Shown here one piece after another: positions 1-8,246 of a stretch of 64,000 bases of DNA. The position numbers and the translations under genes are program-made. The notes beneath the pieces were generated by a model. It searched no databases. It was not told the origin of the DNA and saw nothing but the letters and a program-made list of their open reading frames with translations. Within the stretch, counting starts at the first letter, position 1. Each line of letters begins with the position of its first letter. Source of the DNA: Prolixibacteraceae bacterium UBA6029 (GTDB taxonomy: Bacteria; Bacteroidota; Bacteroidia; Bacteroidales; Prolixibacteraceae). The stretch is from positions 1-64,000 of the forward strand of contig DIZL01000053.1 in assembly GCA_002429385.1 (NCBI GenBank). Direction: 5' to 3'.

Positions 1-146
1 TTTAAATGCGGATTTAAGGTATTAGCGATTTTTATGAAATGTTATGCTCCTTTTGATAAATTTTCAATAAAAGCTGTATTTTATTGGAATTTATTGCGTC
101 CGTTTGTTCCCTGTTGCGTCTATCTATCGTAAATCAATTCTAGTGG
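1..146. other. Upstream sequence without a recognised gene
   Basis: AT-rich sequence ahead of the MATE gene. No coding frame or convincing promoter box was recognised. Whatever lies further upstream is outside the window. Confidence 0.4.
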
Positions 147-1526
147 ATGATTTTGGGTAAAAAATATAGTATAAATACTGGTTCTTCTGAAGGGTCATAT
201 CCCATACTTAAACAGCTGATAAGTCTTGCCTTGCCGGTGATCGGATCATCGTTTATGGCGATGGCTTATAATTTCATCAATATGATTTTTGTGGGGCGAC
301 TGGGTAGCAATGCGGTTGCAGCAGTGGGCTCTGCCGGATTTTTTATGAATCTAAGCTGGGGATTATCGTCTTTAATTTCTGTTGGTGCCGGCATTCGTGT
401 ATCGCATGCCATTGGTAACGGAAATCCTCAACTTGCCAAAAGTTATGTGCGGAGCGGTATTCTGGCGATAATTACCATTGCCTTGATTTATTATGCCTTT
501 TTGTTTTTTACCAGTTCTGAGCTGATCAGCCTGATCCGTCTCAACAATCCTGAAATTGAACATGCATCGGCCAGATTTTTACTTATCATTGGACTCTGTA
601 TTCCATTCTCCTTTCAGAACCTCTTTTTTACCAGTGTTTTTATCGGTTCAGGCGACAGTAAATCACCTTTCCGTATAAATGCTACAGCACTGGCGATTAA
701 TATCCTGCTTGATTATATACTGATCTTCAGGGCTAATATGGGAATTAATGGTGCTGCTTTTGGCACCATTATATCGCAGGCTACAGGGACAATCCTGTTT
801 TACTTCAAACTGAATAACAATACAATCCTTAAACCCAGAGGTACTGCTTTTAGAAGTTCGCTTTTGAAAAATATCATGCTATTGGGAATAAGTCCAACTA
901 TACAAAGGGTTTCGTTTACTATTGTGGCAATCTTCATGGCCCGGATTATCAGCAACTGGGGAGCCACAGCTATTGCGGTACAGAAAATTGGGGTACAGGT
1001 TGAGGCCATTTCGTACATGACTGCAGCAGGATTTTTGGCAGCATTATCTTCTATTTCAGGACAGGCTTATGGCGCTAAAGATTATCGGAAACAATGGCAG
1101 GTTTTTCGTTCCGGTATACTTCTTGCTTTTGTCCTTGGAACGATAACATCGGCAGTTTTAATCGTCTTTGCTGAACCTATCTTCTCCATTTTCCTGAGGG
1201 ATCCGGAAAGTATTGCCATGGGGCGTGAATACCTTGTTATCCTGGGTTTTTCTCAGCTGTTTATGGTGTTGGAGTTAATGGCTACCGGAGCTTTTTTTGG
1301 CTGGGGAAAGACCAATATTCCGGCAATTACCGGAATAATTCTTACAGTAATGAGAATTCCTATGGCTTATGCCTTTATCAGTCTTTGGCAGAATGCACTT
1401 TCGTCAGTCTGGTGGAGCATCAGTATCAGCAGTATGGCAAAGGGAACAGTATTGATGGTGTTATTTATCGTTCTATTCAGATCATTTATTAGAAAACAAA
1501 ATGGAATTTACAGTTATGAAACATGA
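147..1526 (+). CDS. MATE family cation-coupled efflux transporter
   Basis: A 459-residue polytopic inner-membrane protein, the usual MATE length (450-480), with about twelve hydrophobic segments in two similar halves. The first helix region (LALPVIGSSFMAMAYNFI, then FVGRLGSNAVAAVG) is typical of MatE domains, and the second half begins near residue 240 (LLGISPTIQRVSF). The family exports drugs or metabolites by H+ or Na+ antiport; the substrate here cannot be read from sequence. The ATG at 147 leaves a short N-terminal tail before the first helix. The last 26 nt overlap the start of the downstream glutathione synthesis gene, which suggests a two-gene operon and possible translational coupling. 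Export of a thiol or a thiol conjugate would fit, but that is inference from position only. Confidence 0.9.
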   Translation: MILGKKYSINTGSSEGSYPILKQLISLALPVIGSSFMAMAYNFINMIFVGRLGSNAVAAVGSAGFFMNLSWGLSSLISVGAGIRVSHAIGNGNPQLAKSYVRSGILAIITIALIYYAFLFFTSSELISLIRLNNPEIEHASARFLLIIGLCIPFSFQNLFFTSVFIGSGDSKSPFRINATALAINILLDYILIFRANMGINGAAFGTIISQATGTILFYFKLNNNTILKPRGTAFRSSLLKNIMLLGISPTIQRVSFTIVAIFMARIISNWGATAIAVQKIGVQVEAISYMTAAGFLAALSSISGQAYGAKDYRKQWQVFRSGILLAFVLGTITSAVLIVFAEPIFSIFLRDPESIAMGREYLVILGFSQLFMVLELMATGAFFGWGKTNIPAITGIILTVMRIPMAYAFISLWQNALSSVWWSISISSMAKGTVLMVLFIVLFRSFIRKQNGIYSYET

Positions 1527-3819
1527 TATCTTTCAATCAATAGATTTTTTAAAAGGAAATATCTGGCTGGAGGGGTTGTTTGGCCTCGAAAAGGAAAACA
1601 TCAGGGTTGATGGGGCAGGCAATCTGGCTCAGACTCCGCACCCTAAAGTGTTTGGCAATAAGCTGAAACATCCCTATATCACCACCGATTTCTCTGAAAG
1701 CCAAGTTGAAATGATTACCCCGCCTCTTCCGGATATCAGGCAGACCATTGGTTTTCTGGATACCATTCACGATATTGTAAGTCTCGAACTCAAGGACGAG
1801 TATCTTTGGCCGCAAAGCATTCCGCCCATATTGCCTTCCGATGAGCTGATACCGATTGCTCAGTATGGAGAGGATGGAAAAGAAGCACACGAATACCGTG
1901 AATTTCTTGCAGCAAAATATGGTCCGAAGAATATGATGTTTTCAGGTATCCATTTCAATTTCTCTTACAGCGAAAAGCTACTTGAATTGCTTTACAGGAA
2001 AATCAATCCGTCCCTGTCGTTTGATGATTTCAAGGACGAAGCTTATCTGAAAACTGCGAGACAGATGCTCCGACTGCGTTGGCTTTACATTTTACTGCAT
2101 GGCAATAGTCCGGTAGTCGATCCATCGTTCAAGCTTCAATGCAAAATGACTCCATATCCGATTGATAGCAATATAATAGCACTTTCGATACGGAACAGCT
2201 GTTACGGTTATCAGAATTTCGATAACCTATTTCCGGATTACAGCTCGGTTGCTCATTTTAAGAAAAGTGTTGACCAAATGATACAGGATCAGAAAATAAT
2301 TGCTGCCAAAGAATTGTATTCACCTGTGCGCCCTAAGTTTATAAAGAATCCTGATCATATTTCTTATCTTGAGTACCGTTTTATAGATATCGACCCGCTC
2401 ACTAAGCTTGGAATTTCTCCGGAAGCGCTCTATTTCTTACATTCACTTGCCATATATGGATTACTTACCGATGAACCTGATGATTTTGATGCCGAAGAAC
2501 AGTCAGAGGCAAATAAATATCAATTCGGGGTAGCTTTGTATGGCCTGAATACCTCGGCTTTCCTTGTGGATAAGGATGGGGAACAGTACAATATCTGGAG
2601 CAGAGCACAAACGATAATCCGTGAGATCACAGATTTATTTGAAAAGCTTGAAATAAGAAATACTGATTATCTTCATTCACTGAATCTGGTTTCAGAATTG
2701 ATTGATAATCCGGAAAAGCGTAAGGTTCACGAAGTACTGAAGGGAGTTAAGGAAATGGGCTATATTCCTTTCCATATCGAAAAGGCTATGGTCTATCTGA
2801 ATGAAAGCCGTAATAATAGTTACAAGTTTGGGGGATTGGAAGACCTGGAACTATCCACCCAGATTTTGTTGCGCGAGGCGGTAAGGCGGGGTGTCTCGTT
2901 CGAAATACTGGATCGGAAGGAGAATTTTATCCGGTTCCGGAAGGACGGAAATACTCAATACGTCAAACAGGCCACCAAAACATCGCTCGATAATTATGCC
3001 AGTATTCTGGCTATGGAAAATAAGCTGGTGACCAAGAAGATACTGGAAGAACATGAAATCCGGGTTCCCAAAGGATTGGAATATACCAGAGCAACAGCAG
3101 CAAAGGCTGATTTTATCATTCATCAGGGTAAGGCGGTAGTAATTAAACCGAATCAAACCAATTTTGGAATTGGAATCACCATTCTGAAGGAAAATACCGA
3201 TGAGCAGGCCTATAAACGGGCGGTTGACATTGCCTTTGAACATGATTCAACGATCCTGATCGAGGAGTTCATTTCAGGCAAAGAATACCGGTTTTTTGTG
3301 ATAGGCGATGAAGTTGCAGGCATTCTGCATCGTGTTCCGGCCAATATAACAGGTGATAGTCAGCAGTCTGTCCGGGAATTGGTAGAACTGAAAAATCAGG
3401 ATCCGCTTCGGGGAAAAGGTTATCATACGCCTTTAGAGAAAATTCAGATGGGTGAAGCAGAAGCGATGTTTCTGAATCAGCAGGGAAGGGATTTTACTTC
3501 AGTTCCAGCTTTAGGAGAAGTAGTCTATTTACGTGAAAATTCAAACATCAGTACAGGTGGCGACAGCATTGATGTTACTGATGATATACCTGATTCCTAC
3601 AAAAAGATTGCAGTACAGGCGGCCAAAGCGCTGAATGTGGTTATTACCGGATTAGATATGATTATTCCGGATATTTCACAGGAGGTCTCACGGGATAATT
3701 ATGCCATTATAGAGCTAAACTTTAATCCGGCCATTCATATTCATTGCTATCCGTTTAAGGGGAAAAACAGGAAACTGGATGAGAAATTGATGGATGCGCT
3801 GGGGTACAAAAGTAATTGA
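1501..3819 (+). CDS. gshF: Bifunctional glutamate-cysteine ligase / glutathione synthetase (GshF, GshAB)
   Basis: A 772-residue cytoplasmic fusion enzyme that makes glutathione in two ATP-dependent steps. The N-terminal 450 or so residues are a glutamate-cysteine ligase (GLFGLEKENIRV near the start; MMFSGIHFNFSYS near residue 140). The C-terminal part (about 490-772) is an ATP-grasp domain related to cyanophycin synthetase rather than to proteobacterial GshB (VVIKPNQTNFGIGI, ILIEEFISGKEYRFFV, and the Mg-binding IIELNFNPAIHIH near the end). Length matches known GshF (about 750-780). The start at 1501 lies inside the MATE gene; a second ATG at 1516 would remove five residues and is equally possible because neither has a strong ribosome-binding site. 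A hairpin follows the stop directly. The gene is consistent with the glutathione peroxidase at 45.6 kb. Confidence 0.93.
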   Translation: MEFTVMKHDIFQSIDFLKGNIWLEGLFGLEKENIRVDGAGNLAQTPHPKVFGNKLKHPYITTDFSESQVEMITPPLPDIRQTIGFLDTIHDIVSLELKDEYLWPQSIPPILPSDELIPIAQYGEDGKEAHEYREFLAAKYGPKNMMFSGIHFNFSYSEKLLELLYRKINPSLSFDDFKDEAYLKTARQMLRLRWLYILLHGNSPVVDPSFKLQCKMTPYPIDSNIIALSIRNSCYGYQNFDNLFPDYSSVAHFKKSVDQMIQDQKIIAAKELYSPVRPKFIKNPDHISYLEYRFIDIDPLTKLGISPEALYFLHSLAIYGLLTDEPDDFDAEEQSEANKYQFGVALYGLNTSAFLVDKDGEQYNIWSRAQTIIREITDLFEKLEIRNTDYLHSLNLVSELIDNPEKRKVHEVLKGVKEMGYIPFHIEKAMVYLNESRNNSYKFGGLEDLELSTQILLREAVRRGVSFEILDRKENFIRFRKDGNTQYVKQATKTSLDNYASILAMENKLVTKKILEEHEIRVPKGLEYTRATAAKADFIIHQGKAVVIKPNQTNFGIGITILKENTDEQAYKRAVDIAFEHDSTILIEEFISGKEYRFFVIGDEVAGILHRVPANITGDSQQSVRELVELKNQDPLRGKGYHTPLEKIQMGEAEAMFLNQQGRDFTSVPALGEVVYLRENSNISTGGDSIDVTDDIPDSYKKIAVQAAKALNVVITGLDMIIPDISQEVSRDNYAIIELNFNPAIHIHCYPFKGKNRKLDEKLMDALGYKSN

Positions 3820-3821
3820 GC

Positions 3822-3860
3822 TAATGGATTCCATCCTTTTTTTAGGGATGGAATCCATTA
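3822..3860. terminator. Bidirectional hairpin terminator between gshF and acr3
   Basis: A perfect 15-bp inverted repeat (3822-3836 with 3846-3860, arm TAATGGATTCCATCC) closes a 9-nt T-rich loop between two convergent genes. The distal arm contains the stop codon of acr3. The core of both arms recurs in the hairpin at 9225-9258. Confidence 0.75.
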
Positions 3861-4904
3861 AATCAGATACAGCTTCCTTTTAAACCAAAAAGCCACATTC
3901 ACCAGTCCTATCATTACGGGTACTTCAACCAGTGGCCCGATCACAGCTGTAAATGCTTCGCCTGAGTTGATTCCAAATACTGCAATCGCAACGGCAATGG
4001 CCAGTTCGAAGTTGTTGCTTGCTGCTGTAAAGGATAGGGTAGTGGCCTGTTCGTAAGTTGCACCAGCCTTCTTGCTCATCAGGAAAGACGCCAGGAACAT
4101 GATTACGAAATAGATCAGTAGCGGGATTGAAATACGTAGAACATCCATCGGGATTTTCACAATGTATTCTCCCTTGAGTGAAAACATAACCAGAATAGTG
4201 AAAAGTAAGGCGATCAGTGTCAGTGGACTGATCTTCGGAACAAATTTCCTTTGATACCAATCTTTGCCTTTAAGCCTTATCAGAGTATAGCGGGTTAGAA
4301 ACCCTGCAATAAAAGGAATTCCCAGGTATATAAAAACACTTTTGGCAATCTGAACAATCGTAATGTTAGATACAAGGTCATTTACCGGCAGGCCAAACCA
4401 TCCTGGTAATACAGCGATAAAAAACCAGGCATAAACCGAAAAGAAAAGTACCTGAAAAATAGAGTTGAAGGCCACCAATCCTGCAGCATACTCGGTATCT
4501 CCCTTGGCAAGATCGTTCCATACAACAACCATAGCAATGCATCTGGCCAAGCCAATAAGTATCAATCCGTACATGTAATCGATGTTGAATTGAAGGAAAA
4601 TAACTGCCAATCCAAACATCAGCACAGGTCCTATGATCCAGTTTTGAATCAGTGAAAGGCTAAGTATTTTGTAGTTTTTAAATACATCGCCCAATTCTTC
4701 ATATTTCACCTTAGCCAATGGGGGATACATCATTACAATCAGCCCAATGGCTATGGGTATGTTGGTTGTTCCCGATGACATTTTATTCCAAAAGACAGCA
4801 ACTCCGGGATTGATCCATCCCGCAAAAACTCCTGCAAACATGGCCAGGAAAATCCATAGCGTGAGGTAACGGTCAAGAAATTTGAGGCGTTTCTTTGATG
4901 GCAT
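3858..4904 (-). CDS. acr3: Arsenite efflux permease of the ACR3 family
   Basis: A 348-residue membrane protein of the bile/arsenite/riboflavin transporter superfamily with about ten hydrophobic segments. It exports As(III) (arsenite) across the inner membrane. The family signature with the conserved cysteine ([20 protein letters not shown]) lies near residue 120, and the late motif [20 protein letters not shown] is also typical of ACR3. It begins 4 nt after arsC, so the two are cotranscribed, giving the usual pairing of arsenate reduction with arsenite export. The stop codon is inside the hairpin shared with gshF. Confidence 0.95.
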   Translation of the reverse strand: MPSKKRLKFLDRYLTLWIFLAMFAGVFAGWINPGVAVFWNKMSSGTTNIPIAIGLIVMMYPPLAKVKYEELGDVFKNYKILSLSLIQNWIIGPVLMFGLAVIFLQFNIDYMYGLILIGLARCIAMVVVWNDLAKGDTEYAAGLVAFNSIFQVLFFSVYAWFFIAVLPGWFGLPVNDLVSNITIVQIAKSVFIYLGIPFIAGFLTRYTLIRLKGKDWYQRKFVPKISPLTLIALLFTILVMFSLKGEYIVKIPMDVLRISIPLLIYFVIMFLASFLMSKKAGATYEQATTLSFTAASNNFELAIAVAIAVFGINSGEAFTAVIGPLVEVPVMIGLVNVAFWFKRKLYLI

Positions 4905-4908
4905 AATG

Positions 4909-5328
4909 TTATGCTTTTATGTTTTCGATGTAGAATTTCCAGAACCCTGATTTGATTTCATCTCTCACCCGAATAAACTCACTCCATATAAATTCATCAG
5001 TCCCCACTGCATGCGACGGATCATCGAAGCCCATGTGTAACCGGTGTTTGACTTTACCGATAAACGCAGGACAGGTTTCGTTGGCTCCGCCGCATACAGT
5101 AATGACATAATCCCATTCTTCGCCCAGGTATAAATCAACCGAATCTGAAGTATGATGGCTGATATCGATTCCAATTTCATTCATCACGGCAACTGCTTTT
5201 TGATTGATTTTACCTGATGCCTCAGTGCCAGCGGAACAAACGGTAATGTTTGAGTCGAACGACTGTAAAAATCCGTGTGCCATCTGGCTGCGGCAACTGT
5301 TTCCGGTACAAAGAATAAGGACTTTCAT
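4909..5328 (-). CDS. arsC: Arsenate reductase, thioredoxin-coupled low-molecular-weight phosphatase type
   Basis: A 139-residue cytoplasmic enzyme that reduces arsenate to arsenite. The phosphatase-like P-loop CTGNSCRS occupies residues 7-14. The cysteines needed for the thioredoxin-linked cascade are present at 7, 79 and 86 (VCGGANETC); their spacing equals that of Staphylococcus aureus ArsC (10, 82, 89). This separates it from the glutaredoxin-linked ArsC class. It sits between a DUF1573 gene (5-nt gap) and acr3 (4-nt gap), so the product arsenite is passed to the neighbouring exporter. Confidence 0.95.
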   Translation of the reverse strand: MKVLILCTGNSCRSQMAHGFLQSFDSNITVCSAGTEASGKINQKAVAVMNEIGIDISHHTSDSVDLYLGEEWDYVITVCGGANETCPAFIGKVKHRLHMGFDDPSHAVGTDEFIWSEFIRVRDEIKSGFWKFYIENIKA

Positions 5329-5333
5329 GATTT

Positions 5334-5759
5334 CTACAATGTCTTGGGTGTTACATTTCCTTTGATTTGTAGGATCACTGTGTTATTTAAAGCATTTGAA
5401 TTTACAGTAATTGACTTATTGAAGTTACCCTGATTATTGGTGTTGTAACTTACCTTAATACTACTGCTTTTCCCTGGAAGGATTGGTTCTTTTGGCCATT
5501 CCGGAACTGTACATCCGCATGAAGCCTTAACATTGCTTAATACCAAAGGTAATTTACCTTTATTGGTAAACTTGAATTCGCAAGTACCATCACTGCCCTG
5601 AACTATGGTGCCATAGTCGTGCATTGTATTTACAAATTTGATTGAATCCTGGGTACTGGCTTGAACTGGTGCCGGAGCTGGTGCTTGAACTGGTGTCTGG
5701 GCATATATTCCCAAAGAACTAACTACAAAAGCACAAATAATAAAAATCGATTTTTTCAT
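5334..5759 (-). CDS. Secreted DUF1573 protein within the ars operon
   Basis: A 141-residue protein with a cleavable signal peptide (residues 1-20, ending GIYAQ), a proline/alanine-rich linker (about 21-35) and one DUF1573 immunoglobulin-like domain (HDYGTIVQGSDGTCEFKFTN, then SCGCTVPEWPKEPI). The family is abundant in Bacteroidota and is predicted to be periplasmic or surface-exposed; its molecular role is not established. Its place between arsR and arsC, with a 5-nt gap to arsC, makes it part of the arsenic operon. The SCGCT motif offers vicinal thiols that could in principle bind As(III), but the same cysteines occur in family members away from ars genes, so this is speculation. A second DUF1573 protein lies at 25.9 kb. 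Confidence 0.85.
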   Translation of the reverse strand: MKKSIFIICAFVVSSLGIYAQTPVQAPAPAPVQASTQDSIKFVNTMHDYGTIVQGSDGTCEFKFTNKGKLPLVLSNVKASCGCTVPEWPKEPILPGKSSSIKVSYNTNNQGNFNKSITVNSNALNNTVILQIKGNVTPKTL

Positions 5760-5830
5760 CTTTAAAAGTATTTAATTTAAATGTCTGTATTTTAAGGTAA
5801 TTAATGTATTTGAACTGGTGTAATTGGTAT

Positions 5831-6178
5831 TCATAAAGAGGATTGTGGACAGCATAAGTCTTCTGGAATTTGAAACTCATTCAGGAATTTATCAAGTGAT
5901 TCCTTCATCTTCAATATCTTCTCGTAATCAAGACAGTAATTCATTTTCACTCCGTCGACATGCCCCCGAATCAATCCTGCATCTTTGAGCTCTTTCAGGT
6001 GCTGATTAACAGTGGTTCGGCTTAATGGCAAATCGTCAGAAATATCTCCTGAGACACAGTTTTTCATCTCAGACAGAAACTGCAATATCTGCAGACGTGC
6101 AGGATGAGCCAGTGTTTTAAATAAGTTGGCTTGTTCCTGAAGGTTTTCTTCAAAGAGTTTTGTTTTAGCGACTGCCAT
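5831..6178 (-). CDS. arsR: ArsR/SmtB family repressor of the arsenic operon
   Basis: A 115-residue winged-helix regulator. The helix-turn-helix is around residues 50-75 (LPLSRTTVNQHLKELKDAGL), with cysteines just before it (KNCVSGD) and a C-terminal Cys pair (DLCCPQSS), both plausible As(III) ligands in this divergent clade. ArsR repressors leave DNA when arsenite binds. It is the first gene of the operon arsR-DUF1573-arsC-acr3. Two copies of the same palindrome lie 20 and 48 bases upstream of its start and are the likely operators, so the operon should be autoregulated and arsenite-inducible. Confidence 0.93.
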   Translation of the reverse strand: MAVAKTKLFEENLQEQANLFKTLAHPARLQILQFLSEMKNCVSGDISDDLPLSRTTVNQHLKELKDAGLIRGHVDGVKMNYCLDYEKILKMKESLDKFLNEFQIPEDLCCPQSSL

Positions 6179-6197
6179 GATTTAATTATTAATTTCA

Positions 6198-6211
6198 ACG
6201 TAAACATACGT
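6198..6211. promoter_or_regulatory. Probable ArsR operator, copy 1
   Basis: Palindrome ACGTA-N4-TACGT directly upstream of arsR. It matches the copy centred 28 bp further upstream in both arms and spacer length. Assignment to ArsR is by position. Confidence 0.6.
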
Positions 6212-6225
6212 CATAAATCAATACA

Positions 6226-6239
6226 ACGTATATATACGT
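6226..6239. promoter_or_regulatory. Probable ArsR operator, copy 2
   Basis: Palindrome ACGTATATATACGT, part of a perfect 16-bp palindrome (6225-6240). Same ACGTA-N4-TACGT pattern as copy 1; the pair probably brackets the ars promoter. Confidence 0.6.
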
Positions 6240-6240
6240 T

Positions 6241-6578
6241 AATAAGTTTTGATTAAATTGAACTGATCTTTACATTCAAATAAATCTGACAAAATTAGCC
6301 TTTCGTATTTCGCTCCGGACTTTTTTATTACTGATAATTCTTTTCTCTCTCTTTTCTTCTGCCAATATCCATATCTTAGATCAATTATCCTGTCTTTTAT
6401 TATTGCAATTAAGCGATTATGTGCGCTCATAACGTAATTATTTAGGTATTTCAAATTTATTGAAAATACTAATCTAATATTTATGTTGCCTATATTATCT
6501 TTCATTTTTTTGAGTAAACTGCGTAAGTTGCTTAAGTTGCCTGATTGATGTAGAAGTGAACTATTAAATAAAGCATTA
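6241..6578. other. AT-rich spacer upstream of the ars operon
   Basis: No convincing gene was seen. A minus-strand frame of 88 codons (6505 to 6239) exists but ends inside the ars operator region, resembles nothing recognised, and lies in low-complexity AT-rich DNA. Near 6510-6545 there is a short direct repetition of TAAGTTGC. Confidence 0.4.
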
Positions 6579-6693
6579 CCAATTCCATAGATTAAATACA
6601 GTTTACGGTTGTTTTAAATACAAAATGTCAGGACTTAGTATTTATACAGTACTAAAACAGTACTTAAACTAAGGAGTTAACCTATCTTTATTA
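6579..6693 (+). repeat. Dispersed repeat of about 110 bp, copy 1
   Basis: Starts around CCAATTCCATA and runs past CTTAAACTAAGG to ACCTATCTT. It aligns with only scattered differences to 52528-52641, including the stretches TTTTAAATACAAAATGTCAG and TATTTATACAGTACTAAAA. The copy at 52.5 kb keeps a perfect 8-bp hairpin (TACAAAAT/ATTTTGTA) that is degraded here. It is probably part of a mobile or decayed element; no protein is encoded. Confidence 0.65.
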
Positions 6694-6704
6694 TAACTGT
6701 TAAA

Positions 6705-6894
6705 ACCACCTCCTTTGGTGGTGGTCATGTATAAATTGGCTTAGCCTGAAAAATTTCAAAATCCTTGTCATGAATAGTGTTGAAAATTAAGTCAATCAAA
6801 TATCAAGAAAACCATGACCGTTAATAATTGCAACAAAGGCTCGAGTTCAGCCCCTTACAGGGGCAATTTTAAGTCCACCTTCTTAGAGGGTGGA
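6705..6894 (+). mobile_element. Palindrome-bounded element, possibly a non-autonomous IS200/IS605-type relic
   Basis: A hairpin at 6705-6722 (ACCACC/GGTGGT, 6-nt loop) lies about 130 bases upstream of two adjacent hairpins: 6850-6864 (GCCCC/GGGGC, 5-nt loop) and 6874-6894 (TCCACC/GGTGGA), the latter followed by TTCTTT. Homology to the broken PQQ-like gene begins 7 bases later, so the element's right edge abuts gene sequence. Subterminal hairpins without terminal inverted repeats or a target duplication are what IS200/IS605 ends look like; no tnpA or tnpB is present. An outer pairing CAAAGGC (from 6835) with GCCTTTG (6905) could instead fold the right part into a three-way junction. Confidence 0.35.
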
Positions 6895-7187
6895 TTCTTT
6901 AATTGCCTTTGATTTAAAGGGAAACCTGTTATGGAAATCGCCGAATGGCCCTGAATATGCTAGAAAAGATTATGGCGCTAATTTCCCAGGAGCCCGTTCT
7001 ACGCCTACCGTGTACAATGAAAATATAAATGTTTATTCAGCATGTTATGTTTAATAAAAAAGAAAGATATTTAATATTATTTGGGTTGTTATCCCTATTA
7101 TAAAAAAACAATTGTGTAATTTGGGAATGTCTAAAACAAGGTGTAATTATACTGAATACTAAATAATAACTTAAAAAGTAGGTATAT

Positions 7188-8246
7188 ATGAAATTTTTCA
7201 AAAGAAATTTGAAGGAACAGAAAAATATAGTTATTACGGATGAAGCTGTTGAATTTATGAATAGGTTAATAACCATTTTGGATGAAGAAATAAATAATAT
7301 ATACGAAGCATATAATTTAATGAGTGAAAAATATAATATATACAACCTACCTTTTATATTAAACAGTGTTTTATTTTTTAAAACTAACATTAAAGATATT
7401 GTCTTAGCAACGAAACAAATGATTTCAGAAAAGGATGAACTACAGAAAAATTTAAATGCTCGTACCGTTGCACTTCATTTGTATGATTTTTTGGATTATA
7501 CAAAAGATTTCTTGGGTCCAAATATGAGAAAAGAATTAGAAGTTCTTCCTGACTCTGATTTTCATATACAAGAACTTAACAAACTAAAAAAATATTATCA
7601 AACCATTAAGGAATCTATCTTTCAAGAATTGAGAGATATAAGACATAGTGTGATAGCTCATAAAGATAAAAACTCAATTGAACTCCATAAAAAAATAAAA
7701 GAAATAAATCCTGATAAAATTAATAGTAGCTGCATGATAGTTTGGGTATTGATTACATTTATTTTGAGATTTCAAAAGAATATTATTATTTCTATTAGAA
7801 CTAATGACAATAAGAAAGATGAGTTACATGTTTTACCGGATGCATCCTTTGATATAGATGATAATAAAAATAAGCTTATTTCTATTGATAATACATTTAA
7901 TGAGATTTTTATGCTTATAAATGATATTTCTATTAGAAATAATAACAACAAGAAAGATGAATTACAGAGTTTACCGGATGTATCCTTTAAAATAGATGAT
8001 AATGAAAATAAACTTATTTCTATTGATCATACAGTTAATGAGATTTTTATGCTTATAAATGATATTTCTCCTACCGAAGTAAAATTTTTCAATGAATTAC
8101 CACCAGTTATATTAGACAAATTGAAGGAATTAGGGAATGCTAATTCTTTATCAGAGGATATAAATAAATTAAGTCATAATGAATTAATTAGTATATATAA
8201 TGTCATAAGAAAATATGAAAAAATAAAACTCAATTCTCAAAAGTGA
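7188..8246 (+). CDS. AT-rich accessory protein with HEPN-like RX5H motif and internal duplication
   Basis: A 352-residue soluble, Lys/Asn/Ile-rich protein not assigned to a known family. Its base composition is far more AT-rich than the flanking genes and it lies inside a disrupted gene, both signs of transfer. The helical N-terminal part (about 15-190) carries ELRDIRHSVIAHKD at 147-160; Arg152 and His158 form an RX5H arrangement like that of HEPN ribonuclease domains, and the IRxxxIAHKD context resembles AbiU2-type or other HEPN-like proteins. This is a motif-level resemblance only. Residues 202-247 and 248-293 are an in-frame tandem duplication (LPDxSFxIDDNxNKLISIDxT.NEIFMLIND), and a diverged third copy of ELxVLPDxxF occurs near 117-125. 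No partner toxin, antitoxin or transposase is adjacent. A role in phage defence is possible but unproven. Confidence 0.7.
   Translation: MKFFKRNLKEQKNIVITDEAVEFMNRLITILDEEINNIYEAYNLMSEKYNIYNLPFILNSVLFFKTNIKDIVLATKQMISEKDELQKNLNARTVALHLYDFLDYTKDFLGPNMRKELEVLPDSDFHIQELNKLKKYYQTIKESIFQELRDIRHSVIAHKDKNSIELHKKIKEINPDKINSSCMIVWVLITFILRFQKNIIISIRTNDNKKDELHVLPDASFDIDDNKNKLISIDNTFNEIFMLINDISIRNNNNKKDELQSLPDVSFKIDDNENKLISIDHTVNEIFMLINDISPTEVKFFNELPPVILDKLKELGNANSLSEDINKLSHNELISIYNVIRKYEKIKLNSQK
7791..8066 (+). repeat. Tandem in-frame duplication, two units of 138 bp
   Basis: Units 7791-7928 and 7929-8066 are aligned end to end without gaps and differ at scattered positions only. Each encodes 46 residues of the AT-rich accessory protein. 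Unit length is a multiple of three, so copy number can change without shifting the frame. Confidence 0.85.

Noticed and set aside
6239..6505. Minus-strand frame of 88 codons upstream of arsR
   Set aside because: It ends within the ars operator palindrome, lies in low-complexity AT-rich DNA, and its product shows no domain or coding character.
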